From positions 1 to 64,000 of the forward strand of contig CAYWVF010000008.1 of NCBI GenBank assembly GCA_964461815.1: a stretch of DNA of 64,000 nucleotides, written 5' to 3'. Positions 50,133-59,139 of this stretch are shown piece after piece; the stretch's first letter is position 1; every line of letters starts with the position of its first letter. The DNA comes from JAAZBA01 sp964461815. Its GTDB lineage: Bacteria; Bacillota; Clostridia; Oscillospirales; QAMX01. Position numbers and translations under genes: made by a program. A model generated the notes under the pieces. It was not told where the DNA came from. It saw only the letters and a list, made by a program, of their open reading frames with translations, and ran no database searches.

Positions 50133-50264
50133 GCTTTTTTTATAAAAAATAGCTTATTTTTAAAGTTTTTCCAAAATAAGTCGAATTTATTTTATTTTAT
50201 TGTTGGTTTTTGACTATCATATATGATATAATAGAGTGAAAAAGCGAAACAGAGGACTGTGAAG

Positions 50265-50825
50265 ATGAGAGCTTTATCGGTGATGCTTGTCACTTTAGCT
50301 ATGCTTGCGATGAAAAATATACTCGATCCGCTCGTAAGCTACGCACTTTATGCATTTATAGGTATCGTATATATCGTAAAATTCGGACAGAAGAAAAATA
50401 AGCTGAGACTCGGGAAGAGTCTCGGTATCGGCATACTTTGCGGCATAGCAGCCTTTGCAGTCGGCTTATGTATTACAGCGGCAGTGAGCTTTATATTGGA
50501 TGCAGCCGATACTGCGGTGACGGATAACGGCTCGAAGCTTCTGAATGAGCTCATCCTGTCGGCGCTTATCCCCTGCGTATGCGAGGAGCTGTTTTTCAGG
50601 GGTATGCTGCAAACGGAGCTTGAGCGTGTCACGGATGGACGTGTGGCTGTGGCTGTGACGGCAATGTTTTTCGCATTGTTCCATCTGCCGGCAATAAAAA
50701 TACCTGCCATGTTCACGGCAGGTATAGCGTTCGGTTATGTGTATCTGAAGACGGGCAGACTTGAGGCTGCGGTAACAGCTCATTTCGTAAATAATGCCCT
50801 TGCGGTGATAATATCGAATATGTGA
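50265..50825 (+). CDS. CPBP-family intramembrane protease
   Basis: 186 residues from ATG 50265 (GAGG at 50252-50255). About six membrane helices. The CPBP/Rce1 motifs are EELFFRG, FALFHL and HFVNN, carrying the glutamate, histidine and asparagine of the membrane active site. Roles in this family range from prenyl-protein type cleavage to bacteriocin immunity. The target is unknown. It converges on cvpA with only 4 bases between. Confidence 0.88.
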   Translation: MRALSVMLVTLAMLAMKNILDPLVSYALYAFIGIVYIVKFGQKKNKLRLGKSLGIGILCGIAAFAVGLCITAAVSFILDAADTAVTDNGSKLLNELILSALIPCVCEELFFRGMLQTELERVTDGRVAVAVTAMFFALFHLPAIKIPAMFTAGIAFGYVYLKTGRLEAAVTAHFVNNALAVIISNM

Positions 50826-50829
50826 GCAC

Positions 50830-51540
50830 CTACATCCAAAACCGCTCTACCACGAATTTCAGCACATGGCTCTGCGAGATCTCATCTATGGAGAAAAACG
50901 GCTCTGAATTGAGCAGCTCCGGCAGGAATGTCAGCAGCACCCATACCGGGATAAACAGGAAAACGAACCCTGTGATCGCTCCGAGTATCACGCCGAGCGT
51001 GATATTGACAGGACCTACGACAGGTATCTTATTGACGAAGTCGAGATGCTCTATCGCTACCTTAAGTATTGCATTTATCAGAGCAAAGACGAGGATGGAT
51101 AGTATGAACGCAGTCAGAGAGTGGCTTATCATCGAGGAGACGCTTGTTACAAGACCGTCTATACCGTCGAGCTCGGTATCTTCCGAAGACGAGTCTTCCT
51201 TCGAAGCTGCATCCTCCTGCTCCTTATCGTCGGAGATCATGTCGCTTACTATGGATACGATCTTGTCCGATGCCTTGACGATGGTCGATGCAAGCTCATC
51301 TCCGCTGTCACCGAGCGTCTCGTCTACCTTTTCACCGATAAGAGCGGAGACCGCAGGTGCAATGTACCTGTCGGAAATAGCATTCGAGAAGCCGCCGACG
51401 ATCGCAAAGGTCAGACACAGCGCTACGACGGTCGATACCAGAGAAAGTACAGACCTGACAAAGCCGTTGCGAGCACCTATGTAGACGCAGTATGCGAATA
51501 TTGCGACGAGTATTATGTCTATGATCAGTGCAGATGTCAT
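50830..51540 (-). CDS. CvpA-family membrane protein
   Basis: 236 residues with four membrane segments: two at the N-terminus (about 5-22 and 28-50), two near 145-165 and 175-205. Between them is an acidic, low-complexity loop (KEQEDAASKEDSSSEDTE). GARNGFVRSVLSL and the region before the last helix fit CvpA, linked to colicin V production in E. coli and to envelope functions elsewhere. Last of a minus-strand run that starts at the ECF genes. Confidence 0.82.
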   Translation of the reverse strand: MTSALIIDIILVAIFAYCVYIGARNGFVRSVLSLVSTVVALCLTFAIVGGFSNAISDRYIAPAVSALIGEKVDETLGDSGDELASTIVKASDKIVSIVSDMISDDKEQEDAASKEDSSSEDTELDGIDGLVTSVSSMISHSLTAFILSILVFALINAILKVAIEHLDFVNKIPVVGPVNITLGVILGAITGFVFLFIPVWVLLTFLPELLNSEPFFSIDEISQSHVLKFVVERFWM

Positions 51541-51599
51541 GATAGTAATTATGCTTTGGTTTTAAAAGCATTCTCCTTATACTGGAATTTGCTTAAATT

Positions 51600-52823
51600 T
51601 TATTCGGATGCTTCCGAGGTGCTTTGAGCGTTTTTGAACGGAGTGATAAAGTCAACATAGCCAGCTTCACTGGAATATATGAGAAGCACCTTGCCGTCAC
51701 TGTTTACGAGAAGGTCACGCACTCCGTATACCTCTACAGGCTGACCGTATGCTTTGAGCTTTCGGTCGTATACCTCAGTGCTTTGAGTATACAGAACTGC
51801 GACATAGTCTCCGTTTACCGATATCTTTCGTATCGCATCGTCGGTGTAGATCGAAACAGGCTCGGTATGGTCGGCACTTATAGTGACAAGCTTTGCGCCG
51901 AGTCCGCTCGTCCTGTCTGTCAGCGACAGAGCGACGCAGTTTGAGCCTGCGGCATATGTTTTGAGCATATCGTTCCCATATTCATAGGAGCACAGCTCGA
52001 GACCGAGCTTATCTATTACGACTGTTCTGTTATCTCCTATGACACAGAGCTTATCGTCGTCAAGAAAATACATGTTTGTGGCGAGAGAGTTATCGAAAAT
52101 GTAAGAAGCACCGAATTCCTCACGGCTGAGGTCGAAGAAGATTATCTTCGATCTGAACTCACCGCCGTCCTGAGTGAGAGCGGTAACGGCAATATGACTG
52201 CTGTCGGGAGACAGCACTGCACGGAGAAGATAATAATCCGAGGTCTTCCACTGGTAGATAAGATTTTGAGAGTTGTCGTAAACGTTCACGACACTGCGGT
52301 AGTAATCATCATCACGTGTCACGGCGAGGAAGCCGGAATCGTTCTGATCAAGTGATATTATATCGCCCTCCTCGGTGATCGTGGATACGAGTGAGGTCTG
52401 TCCTGTTATGATTATCGATCTGCCTCCACGGTCGTAGGCTGCAACATAGGTAGAGCCTGTCTCAAGTGCGGGTCGGCTGAAGCCGAGCTGAAGTGAAAGG
52501 AGCTCATTTCCGGCAGGAGCGTACATTTTCAGAGTACCATGATTGAGTACGGTGAGATTGTAGTTGTAAAGTGAATAGAGGTTAGTGCTGTCAGGCTCAA
52601 AGTATATGCGTTCGATATCAGTCTCAGCCATGCTTTCAAGCTGATTTCTGGCTTTGAGTGATGCGTATGCCTCTGCCATATCGGTGCGGAAAGAATAAAT
52701 ACTGAGCACTGCCGATACAAAGATGCATAGCAGCACGATCTTTCTTATGTGCTTTACCGCTTCAAGCCTCTTGTCACGAATAGCAGCCTCTGCGCTGTCG
52801 GACGGACGTATAGTGTAGTTCAC
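51600..52823 (-). CDS. Membrane-anchored propeller-like protein (DUF5711-like)
   Basis: 407 residues from GTG 52823 with AGGAG seven bases upstream. A short cytoplasmic tail, one membrane helix (about 29-46), then about 350 residues made of repeating beta strands such as SSHIAVTAL, KLCVIGDNRTVVID and GDYVAVLYTQSTEVYDRK, pointing to a six- to seven-bladed propeller outside the cell. It resembles DUF5711 proteins of clostridia. Function unknown. It lies between truA and cvpA. Confidence 0.65.
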   Translation of the reverse strand: MNYTIRPSDSAEAAIRDKRLEAVKHIRKIVLLCIFVSAVLSIYSFRTDMAEAYASLKARNQLESMAETDIERIYFEPDSTNLYSLYNYNLTVLNHGTLKMYAPAGNELLSLQLGFSRPALETGSTYVAAYDRGGRSIIITGQTSLVSTITEEGDIISLDQNDSGFLAVTRDDDYYRSVVNVYDNSQNLIYQWKTSDYYLLRAVLSPDSSHIAVTALTQDGGEFRSKIIFFDLSREEFGASYIFDNSLATNMYFLDDDKLCVIGDNRTVVIDKLGLELCSYEYGNDMLKTYAAGSNCVALSLTDRTSGLGAKLVTISADHTEPVSIYTDDAIRKISVNGDYVAVLYTQSTEVYDRKLKAYGQPVEVYGVRDLLVNSDGKVLLIYSSEAGYVDFITPFKNAQSTSEASE

Positions 52824-52861
52824 TTACTTACTCCTTTTTATACTGAGAACGTGTTTGATGT

Positions 52862-53605
52862 TTATTCCGGGTACTTTACACCTGTCAAGCAAAGTCCGCA
52901 GGCTTTCATGACAGGGCCTGCACGCTTCCTGTCGCAGGAGAGAAGTATATCGCTTATCTCCTCCGGCTTTATCTTTCCGAGACCGACAAACATCAGAGTT
53001 CCGGCAATAGTTCTGACCATATTGTAGAGGAAGCCGTTTGCGGCGACACGAATACGGATGAGATCACCGTCTTTCGACAGATCACAGCGGTAGATCGTCC
53101 TGACGGTGGTTTTTACATTACTTCCGAGTGTACGCATAGACGAGAAATCATGCTCGCCCACGAAGTAACGTGCTGCCTCCGACATTTTGTCGAAATCCAA
53201 CGGTGCAGGGATATACGCCGCTCTGTCGGACAGAAACGGATCACGTGTGCGTGAGTTCAGGATAGAAAATGTATATTCCTTTTCGATGCATGAGAAGGAT
53301 GCATGAAAATCGTCGGGAACGATCTCAGCCTTATGCACGGAAATGTCATCGGGAATAAAGGCATTTAAAGCTAGCGGCAGCTTTTCCACGGTAATAGTCG
53401 TGTTGAGAAAGACGTTTGCAACATAATTTCTTGCATGTACGCCGGCGTCGGTACGTCCGCAGCCGATTACGTGTACCTTTTCACCCGTCAGCTTGCCCAG
53501 AGCATACTCAAGTATTGCCTGGATCGTGAACGCATTGAGCTGACGCTGCCAGCCGTGATAATTTGTACCGATATACGATAATGTTAATTTATAATTTGTA
53601 GCCAT
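52862..53605 (-). CDS. truA: tRNA pseudouridine(38-40) synthase
   Basis: 247 residues from ATG 53605. Catalytic aspartate in GCGRTDAGVHARNYVAN (residue about 53). YIGTNYHGWQRQ, FHASFSCIEKEYTFSI and FLYNMVRTIAGTLM are all typical. Modifies the anticodon arm of many tRNAs. It follows ecfT with a small overlap region, the widespread ecfA1-ecfA2-ecfT-truA order. Confidence 0.96.
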   Translation of the reverse strand: MATNYKLTLSYIGTNYHGWQRQLNAFTIQAILEYALGKLTGEKVHVIGCGRTDAGVHARNYVANVFLNTTITVEKLPLALNAFIPDDISVHKAEIVPDDFHASFSCIEKEYTFSILNSRTRDPFLSDRAAYIPAPLDFDKMSEAARYFVGEHDFSSMRTLGSNVKTTVRTIYRCDLSKDGDLIRIRVAANGFLYNMVRTIAGTLMFVGLGKIKPEEISDILLSCDRKRAGPVMKACGLCLTGVKYPE

Positions 53606-53607
53606 AA

Positions 53608-54411
53608 TCACCAAAATATTGCAGAGACGATGATCCCTGCTGTTAGTATGATGCTCACAGCGATAGCGCAGTAGTCCACACGCTGCATTTTGAGCACCTT
53701 AAGTCTTGTACGTCCAACACTTCCTCTATAGCAGCGGCATTCCATAGCTACTGCAAGCTCGTCTGCTCTGCGGAATGCGCTGATAAACAGTGGAACAAGT
53801 ATAGGCACCAGAGCCTTTGCACGGTTGATAATATTGCCCGATTCGAAATCGGCTCCTCGTGCCTTCTGTGCGCTCATGATCTTATCTGTCTCCTCGATGA
53901 GCGTCGGGATAAATCGGAGTGCGATCGTCATCATCATTGCAAGCTCATGAACGGGGAATTTTACCTTCTTGAGAGGGTTGAGCAGATGCTCGATACCGTC
54001 GGTGAGCATGATGGGAGATGTGGTGTAGGTCAGGAGCACGAATGTGCCTGCAATGAGCATGGCGATACGAAGCGCCATGTATATTGCAGTCTCGACACCC
54101 TCATAGGAGATGCTGAATATCCAGAATTCTACGAGAGTGCGCCCTTCGATATAAAACATATTGAGAAGAGCAGTGAATATAATTATAAACAAAAGCGGCT
54201 TCATGCTTTTGAATATAACCTTGATGCTGATCCTTGATACTGCGATAAGATAGATGAGCGCAGCAAGGCAGATACCGTAGCTTATAGGACCCTTTGCCAC
54301 GAACAGCAATATGATATATGCAAGAGTGAGCGTTATCTTGACACGAGGGTCGAGCCGATGGACGATGCTGTCACCTGGGAAGTACTGACCGAGAGTGATA
54401 TCCTTTATCAT
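53608..54411 (-). CDS. ecfT: ECF transporter transmembrane component EcfT
   Basis: 267 residues with five or six membrane helices. The two coupling motifs that contact the ATPases are AQKARGADF and the second ECRCYRGS (A-R-G type). Shared energising module for vitamin uptake in Firmicutes. Its start overlaps the ecfA2 stop by 4 bases. No S component is in the window. Confidence 0.95.
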   Translation of the reverse strand: MIKDITLGQYFPGDSIVHRLDPRVKITLTLAYIILLFVAKGPISYGICLAALIYLIAVSRISIKVIFKSMKPLLFIIIFTALLNMFYIEGRTLVEFWIFSISYEGVETAIYMALRIAMLIAGTFVLLTYTTSPIMLTDGIEHLLNPLKKVKFPVHELAMMMTIALRFIPTLIEETDKIMSAQKARGADFESGNIINRAKALVPILVPLFISAFRRADELAVAMECRCYRGSVGRTRLKVLKMQRVDYCAIAVSIILTAGIIVSAIFW

Positions 54412-55280
54412 TTGGACTGTCCTCCCTTCGAGATGAGCTCATCCACTATTTTTTTTGCATATTTTACGGTATATACCGATGTCGGGATATTGATACCGTA
54501 CTTTTCCGATAGCTCCATGAATACCTTCGTTATCTGAGGCACTGCAAGACCGATGCTGTCGAGAAGCTCAGCCTCGAGGAATACGTTCTCGGGAGTATCG
54601 TTGAGCACTATCTTCGAGTCGTTCAGCACGATGAGACGTTCAACGGTACGTGCGATATCCTCCATGCTGTGAGTTACGAAAAGTATCGTAGTACCACGCT
54701 CACGATGGTATGTCTTGATAAGCTTGAGTATACGCTCACGACCGTGCGGATCGAGACCCGATGTAGGCTCGTCCAGTATGAGCACCTCGGGACGCATCGC
54801 AAGCACACCTGCGATAGCTACACGCCGCTTCTGACCGCCCGAAAGCTCGAACGGAGACTTGTCGAGCTGCTCGTCACGTATGCCTGTAAACCTTGCGGCC
54901 TCACGTACACGTGAGTCTACCTCCTCGTCGGAAAGCCCCATGTTCTTCGGACCGAAGGCGATATCCTTATATACCGTCTCCTCAAAGAGCTGATGCTCGG
55001 GGTACTGAAATACAAGTCCGACCTTGAAGCGCACGTCACGCAGCTTGTAGCCCTTTTCGTGGATGCTCTGTCCGCGGAAGTATACCTCGCCGGAGGAAGG
55101 CTTGATGAGTCCGTTCAGCATTTGAACGAGTGTGGATTTGCCCGAGCCTGTATGACCGATCAGGCCGATAAAATCGCCCTCCTCGATCTTAAAGGATATG
55201 TTATCGAGCGCCGTATGCTCAAACGGAGTTCCGACGCCGTATGTATATGTAAGATTTTTTGTTTCTATTATGGTTCCCAT
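54408..55280 (-). CDS. ecfA2: ECF transporter ATPase EcfA2
   Basis: 290 residues. Walker A GHTGSGKST, Q-loop FQYPEHQLF, signature ELSGGQKRRVAIA, Walker B VLILDEPTSGLD and H-loop THSMED are complete. Second ATPase of the ECF pair, 25 bases after ecfA1. The C-terminal tail (about 230-290) is the usual dimerisation extension. Confidence 0.94.
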   Translation of the reverse strand: MGTIIETKNLTYTYGVGTPFEHTALDNISFKIEEGDFIGLIGHTGSGKSTLVQMLNGLIKPSSGEVYFRGQSIHEKGYKLRDVRFKVGLVFQYPEHQLFEETVYKDIAFGPKNMGLSDEEVDSRVREAARFTGIRDEQLDKSPFELSGGQKRRVAIAGVLAMRPEVLILDEPTSGLDPHGRERILKLIKTYHRERGTTILFVTHSMEDIARTVERLIVLNDSKIVLNDTPENVFLEAELLDSIGLAVPQITKVFMELSEKYGINIPTSVYTVKYAKKIVDELISKGGQSK

Positions 55281-55305
55281 TTTGATAGATCCGTTCTGTG
55301 TAGAT

Positions 55306-56166
55306 TTAGAGAGAGGATTGAGCCTTTATGATATACTTAGCCAGAGCCTGAGCACATTCGCTGACTGTGAGGAGTCCCTCGGGCAGATCAGCTCCGTCGG
55401 CTCTGAGCAGCTGGAGAAGCTCCACGGGCTGAGGTACTGCAAGCCCTGCATCGTACAGCTCATCCGGACGCCAGAATACCTCACGCGGAGTACCATCCAT
55501 AATGACCTTGCCCTCGCTCATCACTATAACTCTGTCAGCCTCGGCAGCTTCATTCATGTGATGTGTTATGAGCACGACCGTTATGCCGAGCTCACGGTTC
55601 AGCATACGTATTGCTTTCATGACCTCACGTCTGCCAACAGGGTCGAGCATCGCCGTAGGCTCGTCCAGTACGATGCACTCCGGCCGCATGGCTATGATAC
55701 CGCCGATGGCAACACGCTGCTTTTGACCGCCTGAGAGCTTGTACGTGGCGTGAAGCTTGTATTTTGTCATGCCTACTGCTTCGAGCGCATCATCGACACG
55801 CTTTCTTATCTCCTCACGAGGCACGCCGAGGTTTTCGGGAGCAAATGCCACGTCCTCCTCGACTACTGTCGCAACTATCTGGTTGTCGGGATTCTGGAAT
55901 ACCATGCCGACGCATTGACGGATGTCGTATAGCAGCTCGTCATTTGCGGTATCCATGCCCTTTATCGTCATTTTACCCTCGGTAGGAACGAGGATGGCGT
56001 TCAAATGCTTCGCAAAGGTGGATTTACCTGAGCCGTTGTGCCCCAGTACAGCTACAAACTCGCCCTTTGAGATCGTTATGTCAAGCCCATTGAGCGCAGT
56101 GTGTGACTGCCCCTCCGCATTCTTATATTCAAATTTGATATTATCGGATATTATAAAGTCTTTCAA
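55306..56166 (-). CDS. ecfA1: ECF transporter ATPase EcfA1
   Basis: 286 residues. Walker A GHNGSGKST, Q-loop FQNPDNQIVATVVEEDVAF typical of EcfA1, signature KLSGGQKQRVAIG, Walker B CIVLDEPTAMLD and H-loop THHMNE. First gene of the ECF-truA run and 27 bases after the methyltransferase gene, which may share its transcript. Confidence 0.94.
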   Translation of the reverse strand: MKDFIISDNIKFEYKNAEGQSHTALNGLDITISKGEFVAVLGHNGSGKSTFAKHLNAILVPTEGKMTIKGMDTANDELLYDIRQCVGMVFQNPDNQIVATVVEEDVAFAPENLGVPREEIRKRVDDALEAVGMTKYKLHATYKLSGGQKQRVAIGGIIAMRPECIVLDEPTAMLDPVGRREVMKAIRMLNRELGITVVLITHHMNEAAEADRVIVMSEGKVIMDGTPREVFWRPDELYDAGLAVPQPVELLQLLRADGADLPEGLLTVSECAQALAKYIIKAQSSL

Positions 56167-56193
56167 TGTAATTCACGTCCAAAAAACAGTATG

Positions 56194-57066
56194 TTAAAAA
56201 CTCAAACGTGCCGTAGCGCCACAGGGGAGTGCCATTCCGGTAGAGGATACGGGAAGCGCAAGCTCCGCACATTCGCACTTACCTCCGCCGAATCGCTTAC
56301 CTGCGGTGAGTCCGAGTATGTAGCCCGAAACGGAGGGTGCAAGCCCCGTGGAATAGGAGCTTATCATTATGAAGTCGGGATCGTCCGACATTACCTGGGT
56401 ACAAAGTGCTACGAAATCGTACAGATTATCCTCGATCTTCCATATCTCACCGGATGGACCTCGACCGTAGGACGGAGGATCCATGATAATGGCATCGTAG
56501 CGTCTGCCACGGCGTATCTCACGCTCGATAAACTTGGCGCAGTCATCGACTATCCAGCGTATCGGTGCATTTTCAAGCCCGGAAAGCCTTGCGTTTTCCT
56601 TTGCCCATGCGACCATGCCCTTTGCCGCATCGACATGACATACCTCGGCACCTGCCGCAGCAGCCGAGATGGATGCAGCACCTGTGTATGCAAACAGATT
56701 CAGGACACGTGCCGGCTTGCCTGCCTTTATACGTGCCTTGATGCGCTCCGCTGCAAAATCCCAGTTCGAAGCCTGCTCCGGGAAAAGGCCGGTATGCTTG
56801 AACGTCATCGGCTTTAGGTTAAATGACAGGTCTCTGTAGCTTATCTTCCACGAATCGGGGAGCCGTCTGTTTTCCCAGTGACCGCCGCCGGAGGATGAGC
56901 GGATATATCTCGCATCGGCTTTGCGCCAACGGGGATCAGTCCTGCCGCTGCTCCATACAGCCTGCGGATCGGGACGGATAAGTATATATTTGCCCCAACG
57001 CTCCAGACGTTCGCCCTCGGAGCAGTCGAGTACTTCAAAATCGTTCCATTTATCGGATAAAAACAT
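56194..57066 (-). CDS. SAM-dependent rRNA methyltransferase, RlmI/RlmK-like without PUA domain
   Basis: 290 residues. The Rossmann core has LNLFAYTGAAS, HVDAAKGMVAWAKEN, VDDCAKFIEREIRRG and the MDPPSYGRG motif of RlmI-type m5C or m7G rRNA methyltransferases. The N-terminal region (about 1-85) is a short beta domain instead of the PUA domain of RlmI. It should methylate 23S rRNA, but the position is not predictable. First in the ECF-truA-cvpA run. Confidence 0.82.
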   Translation of the reverse strand: MFLSDKWNDFEVLDCSEGERLERWGKYILIRPDPQAVWSSGRTDPRWRKADARYIRSSSGGGHWENRRLPDSWKISYRDLSFNLKPMTFKHTGLFPEQASNWDFAAERIKARIKAGKPARVLNLFAYTGAASISAAAAGAEVCHVDAAKGMVAWAKENARLSGLENAPIRWIVDDCAKFIEREIRRGRRYDAIIMDPPSYGRGPSGEIWKIEDNLYDFVALCTQVMSDDPDFIMISSYSTGLAPSVSGYILGLTAGKRFGGGKCECAELALPVSSTGMALPCGATARLSF

Positions 57067-57255
57067 GTTTGACCTCTTTATTATAACTATTCATTTTATT
57101 TTATCACTAATATTTCCGCAAGTCAATTGTTATTGAGTATCTTTTTAATGAACTAAATGACAGATTATCATATAAATTAACAATTTGTTACTTGACCGTA
57201 CATATTTACTGTTGTAAAATGTATAAAGATATAAAAATTTCGGAGGAAAATCAAA

Positions 57256-57855
57256 ATGAGACCCTACAAGAGACTATCGGTCATTCTGGCTTTCGTGCTC
57301 CTGATATGCACTGTCTTATCGGGCTGCGGAAAAAGCGCAAAGGTGATCACATCGGCCGATGAGCTGCCCATCGACTACAACACTTCCGCTACGATCAATT
57401 TCGAGATCGTAATGGAGGACGGAAATGTTATCGAGGGTGAGCTTTATCCGAAGGCTGCACCGATAACCGTTCGCAACTTCGTAACACTTGCGGAGAGCGG
57501 CTACTACGACGGAAAATGCTTTACACGTACAGTAGACGATGTACTGATCCAGACCGAATCAGACCCCGACCCGGATTACTTTATCCGTGCCGAGGTAAAG
57601 AGCAACGGCTGGAACAATACACAGAGCCATGTTCGCGGCACGATCTCGATGGCGAGAAGAAGCGAATACGATACGGCGTACAGCTCATTCTTCATCCTGC
57701 TCGACGACAGAAAGAATTACGACGGTGAATATGCCGCATTCGGTAAGGTAACCTCGGGACTTAAGTATGCTACAGAGTATTCACATGCCGAGGGCGAGGG
57801 TGAATACACAACAGAGGAAATAAAGATAAAGACTATAAATATCTATCAAAAGTAA
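57256..57855 (+). CDS. Cyclophilin-type peptidyl-prolyl isomerase lipoprotein
   Basis: 199 residues with CGGAGGAAAATCAA before the ATG. Lipoprotein signal: MRPYKRLSV, hydrophobic core, lipobox LSGC (lipidated Cys24). The rest is a cyclophilin: PITVRNFVTLAESGYYDGKCFTR with the catalytic arginine, GTISMAR, SSFFILL and the EYAAFGKV end. GGD after IQ is replaced by TESD, so the active site is slightly changed. It should act on the outer face of the membrane as a foldase. Its 3' end overlaps the converging cobC-like gene by 23 bases. 57067-57255 shows no other gene. Confidence 0.9.
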   Translation: MRPYKRLSVILAFVLLICTVLSGCGKSAKVITSADELPIDYNTSATINFEIVMEDGNVIEGELYPKAAPITVRNFVTLAESGYYDGKCFTRTVDDVLIQTESDPDPDYFIRAEVKSNGWNNTQSHVRGTISMARRSEYDTAYSSFFILLDDRKNYDGEYAAFGKVTSGLKYATEYSHAEGEGEYTTEEIKIKTINIYQK

Positions 57856-58390
57856 GTGTATATCGAGATGCTTTAACAGCGAAGCCGCCACCATAAGGCG
57901 GCTTCCATTCGTAATACGGCTTTTTCTCGGTGCAGTAAAGCTCCATGAGCGCACCGATAACTCCGCCGTGAAGTATGAATGCAGCCGAGCCGCAGTCGAG
58001 CTGCGACAGCTCATGTAAAAAGGCATCCGATACACGGCGAAAGAACGTGTTTTTGGATTCACCGCCGGGGCATATAAAGTCGCCGGAGACATCGGTGATC
58101 CAATCGATATAAGCCTTATCGAATTTAAGCTCCTCATATGAGTGCAGCTCAAATCGTCCGAAATCCATTTCACGGAGCTCGGACGATATTTTTATATTTC
58201 GATGTGGGAATAATATTTGTGCTGTTTCGATACAGCGCAGCAGCGGACTTGATATGACGATATCGGGCGAAAGAGACGATGGAGTCAATGCACCTCGCCC
58301 TTTTTCCGACAGCGGTACATCACTTGAGCCGCAGTAGAGGTGAGCTTCTCCGGCTTCGGTGGAGCCGTGGCGTATAAGATATATTTTCAT
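57833..58390 (-). CDS. Histidine phosphatase, probable alpha-ribazole phosphatase
   Basis: 185 residues from ATG 58390, the first methionine of the family opening MKIYLIRHGST; the longer frame runs into cobS. RHG at 7-9 holds the phospho-accepting histidine, and SSPLLRCIETA and LREMDFGRFE follow. HGGVIGAL holds the second histidine. The adjacency to cobS, 17 bases upstream, points to CobC, which removes the phosphate from alpha-ribazole or adenosylcobalamin 5'-phosphate. Other phosphoglycerate-mutase-like roles cannot be excluded. Confidence 0.8.
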   Translation of the reverse strand: MKIYLIRHGSTEAGEAHLYCGSSDVPLSEKGRGALTPSSLSPDIVISSPLLRCIETAQILFPHRNIKISSELREMDFGRFELHSYEELKFDKAYIDWITDVSGDFICPGGESKNTFFRRVSDAFLHELSQLDCGSAAFILHGGVIGALMELYCTEKKPYYEWKPPYGGGFAVKASRYTLTFDRYL

Positions 58391-58407
58391 TTGAGCTGAC
58401 CTCGAAT

Positions 58408-59139
58408 TTATATGATCGAGCCTGCAAGCATTGCTGCCTCGGTGATGCATACGAGGAAGCCTGTCACGTCACCGTTGATACCGCCGAGTGAACGGTATGC
58501 ACTCATAAGTGCGACGGCGTATGATAATGCGGCAAGAATAAGTGCATAGACTGAGCCTGTACAGACTGCGATGACTATGCCGATAACGAGAGAGAGCGAA
58601 AGGATGATGATATGCTTCGGTCTTTTGTTTTTTGTAAAATATGCACCGAGCGAGCTGCCCTGCAAGGGCTTCAGTGTGAGCAGCGCAAGACCTGCCGCAC
58701 TGCGTGATATTATGGGTGAGGCGAGAAAAAGCAACGGTGAGACGGACTGCGAAGCAGCACCGTAGGTGCAGAAAAGCAGCACGGAGGACAGCATTACGAG
58801 CATAATGACTGCAAATGAGCCGCAATGAGCATCCTTTAGTATTTTCAGTCTGCCGTCTCTGTCACGATGCGAGAGCACGGCATCGGAAACGTCCATAAAT
58901 CCGTCAAGATGAAGAAAGCCCGACAATATGTGAGGTAAAAATGCGAGTATCAATGCTGTGAGGATCAGAGCTGTGTCAAGGCGGTACAGCAGAGCGCAGA
59001 CCGCCGCACATATCGCACCGATAATCAGACCCACGACACCGAACAGTGACAGAGCGGCCGCACCTCCGTGCTCATCCCACTCTATCTGCGGCATGGGGAT
59101 TGCCGTAAACATCGATAAAGCTGTTATCAATGATCTCAT
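58408..59139 (-). CDS. cobS: Adenosylcobinamide-GDP ribazoletransferase
   Basis: 243 residues from the ATG that overlaps the oxidoreductase stop (ATGA); an ATG two codons earlier is equally possible. Membrane protein with six or more helices and the family motif GFLHLDGFMDVSDA, followed by DAHCGSFAVIML. It joins adenosylcobinamide-GDP and alpha-ribazole in the last steps of B12 synthesis. Apart from the phosphatase, no other cobalamin gene is in the window. Confidence 0.92.
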   Translation of the reverse strand: MRSLITALSMFTAIPMPQIEWDEHGGAAALSLFGVVGLIIGAICAAVCALLYRLDTALILTALILAFLPHILSGFLHLDGFMDVSDAVLSHRDRDGRLKILKDAHCGSFAVIMLVMLSSVLLFCTYGAASQSVSPLLFLASPIISRSAAGLALLTLKPLQGSSLGAYFTKNKRPKHIIILSLSLVIGIVIAVCTGSVYALILAALSYAVALMSAYRSLGGINGDVTGFLVCITEAAMLAGSII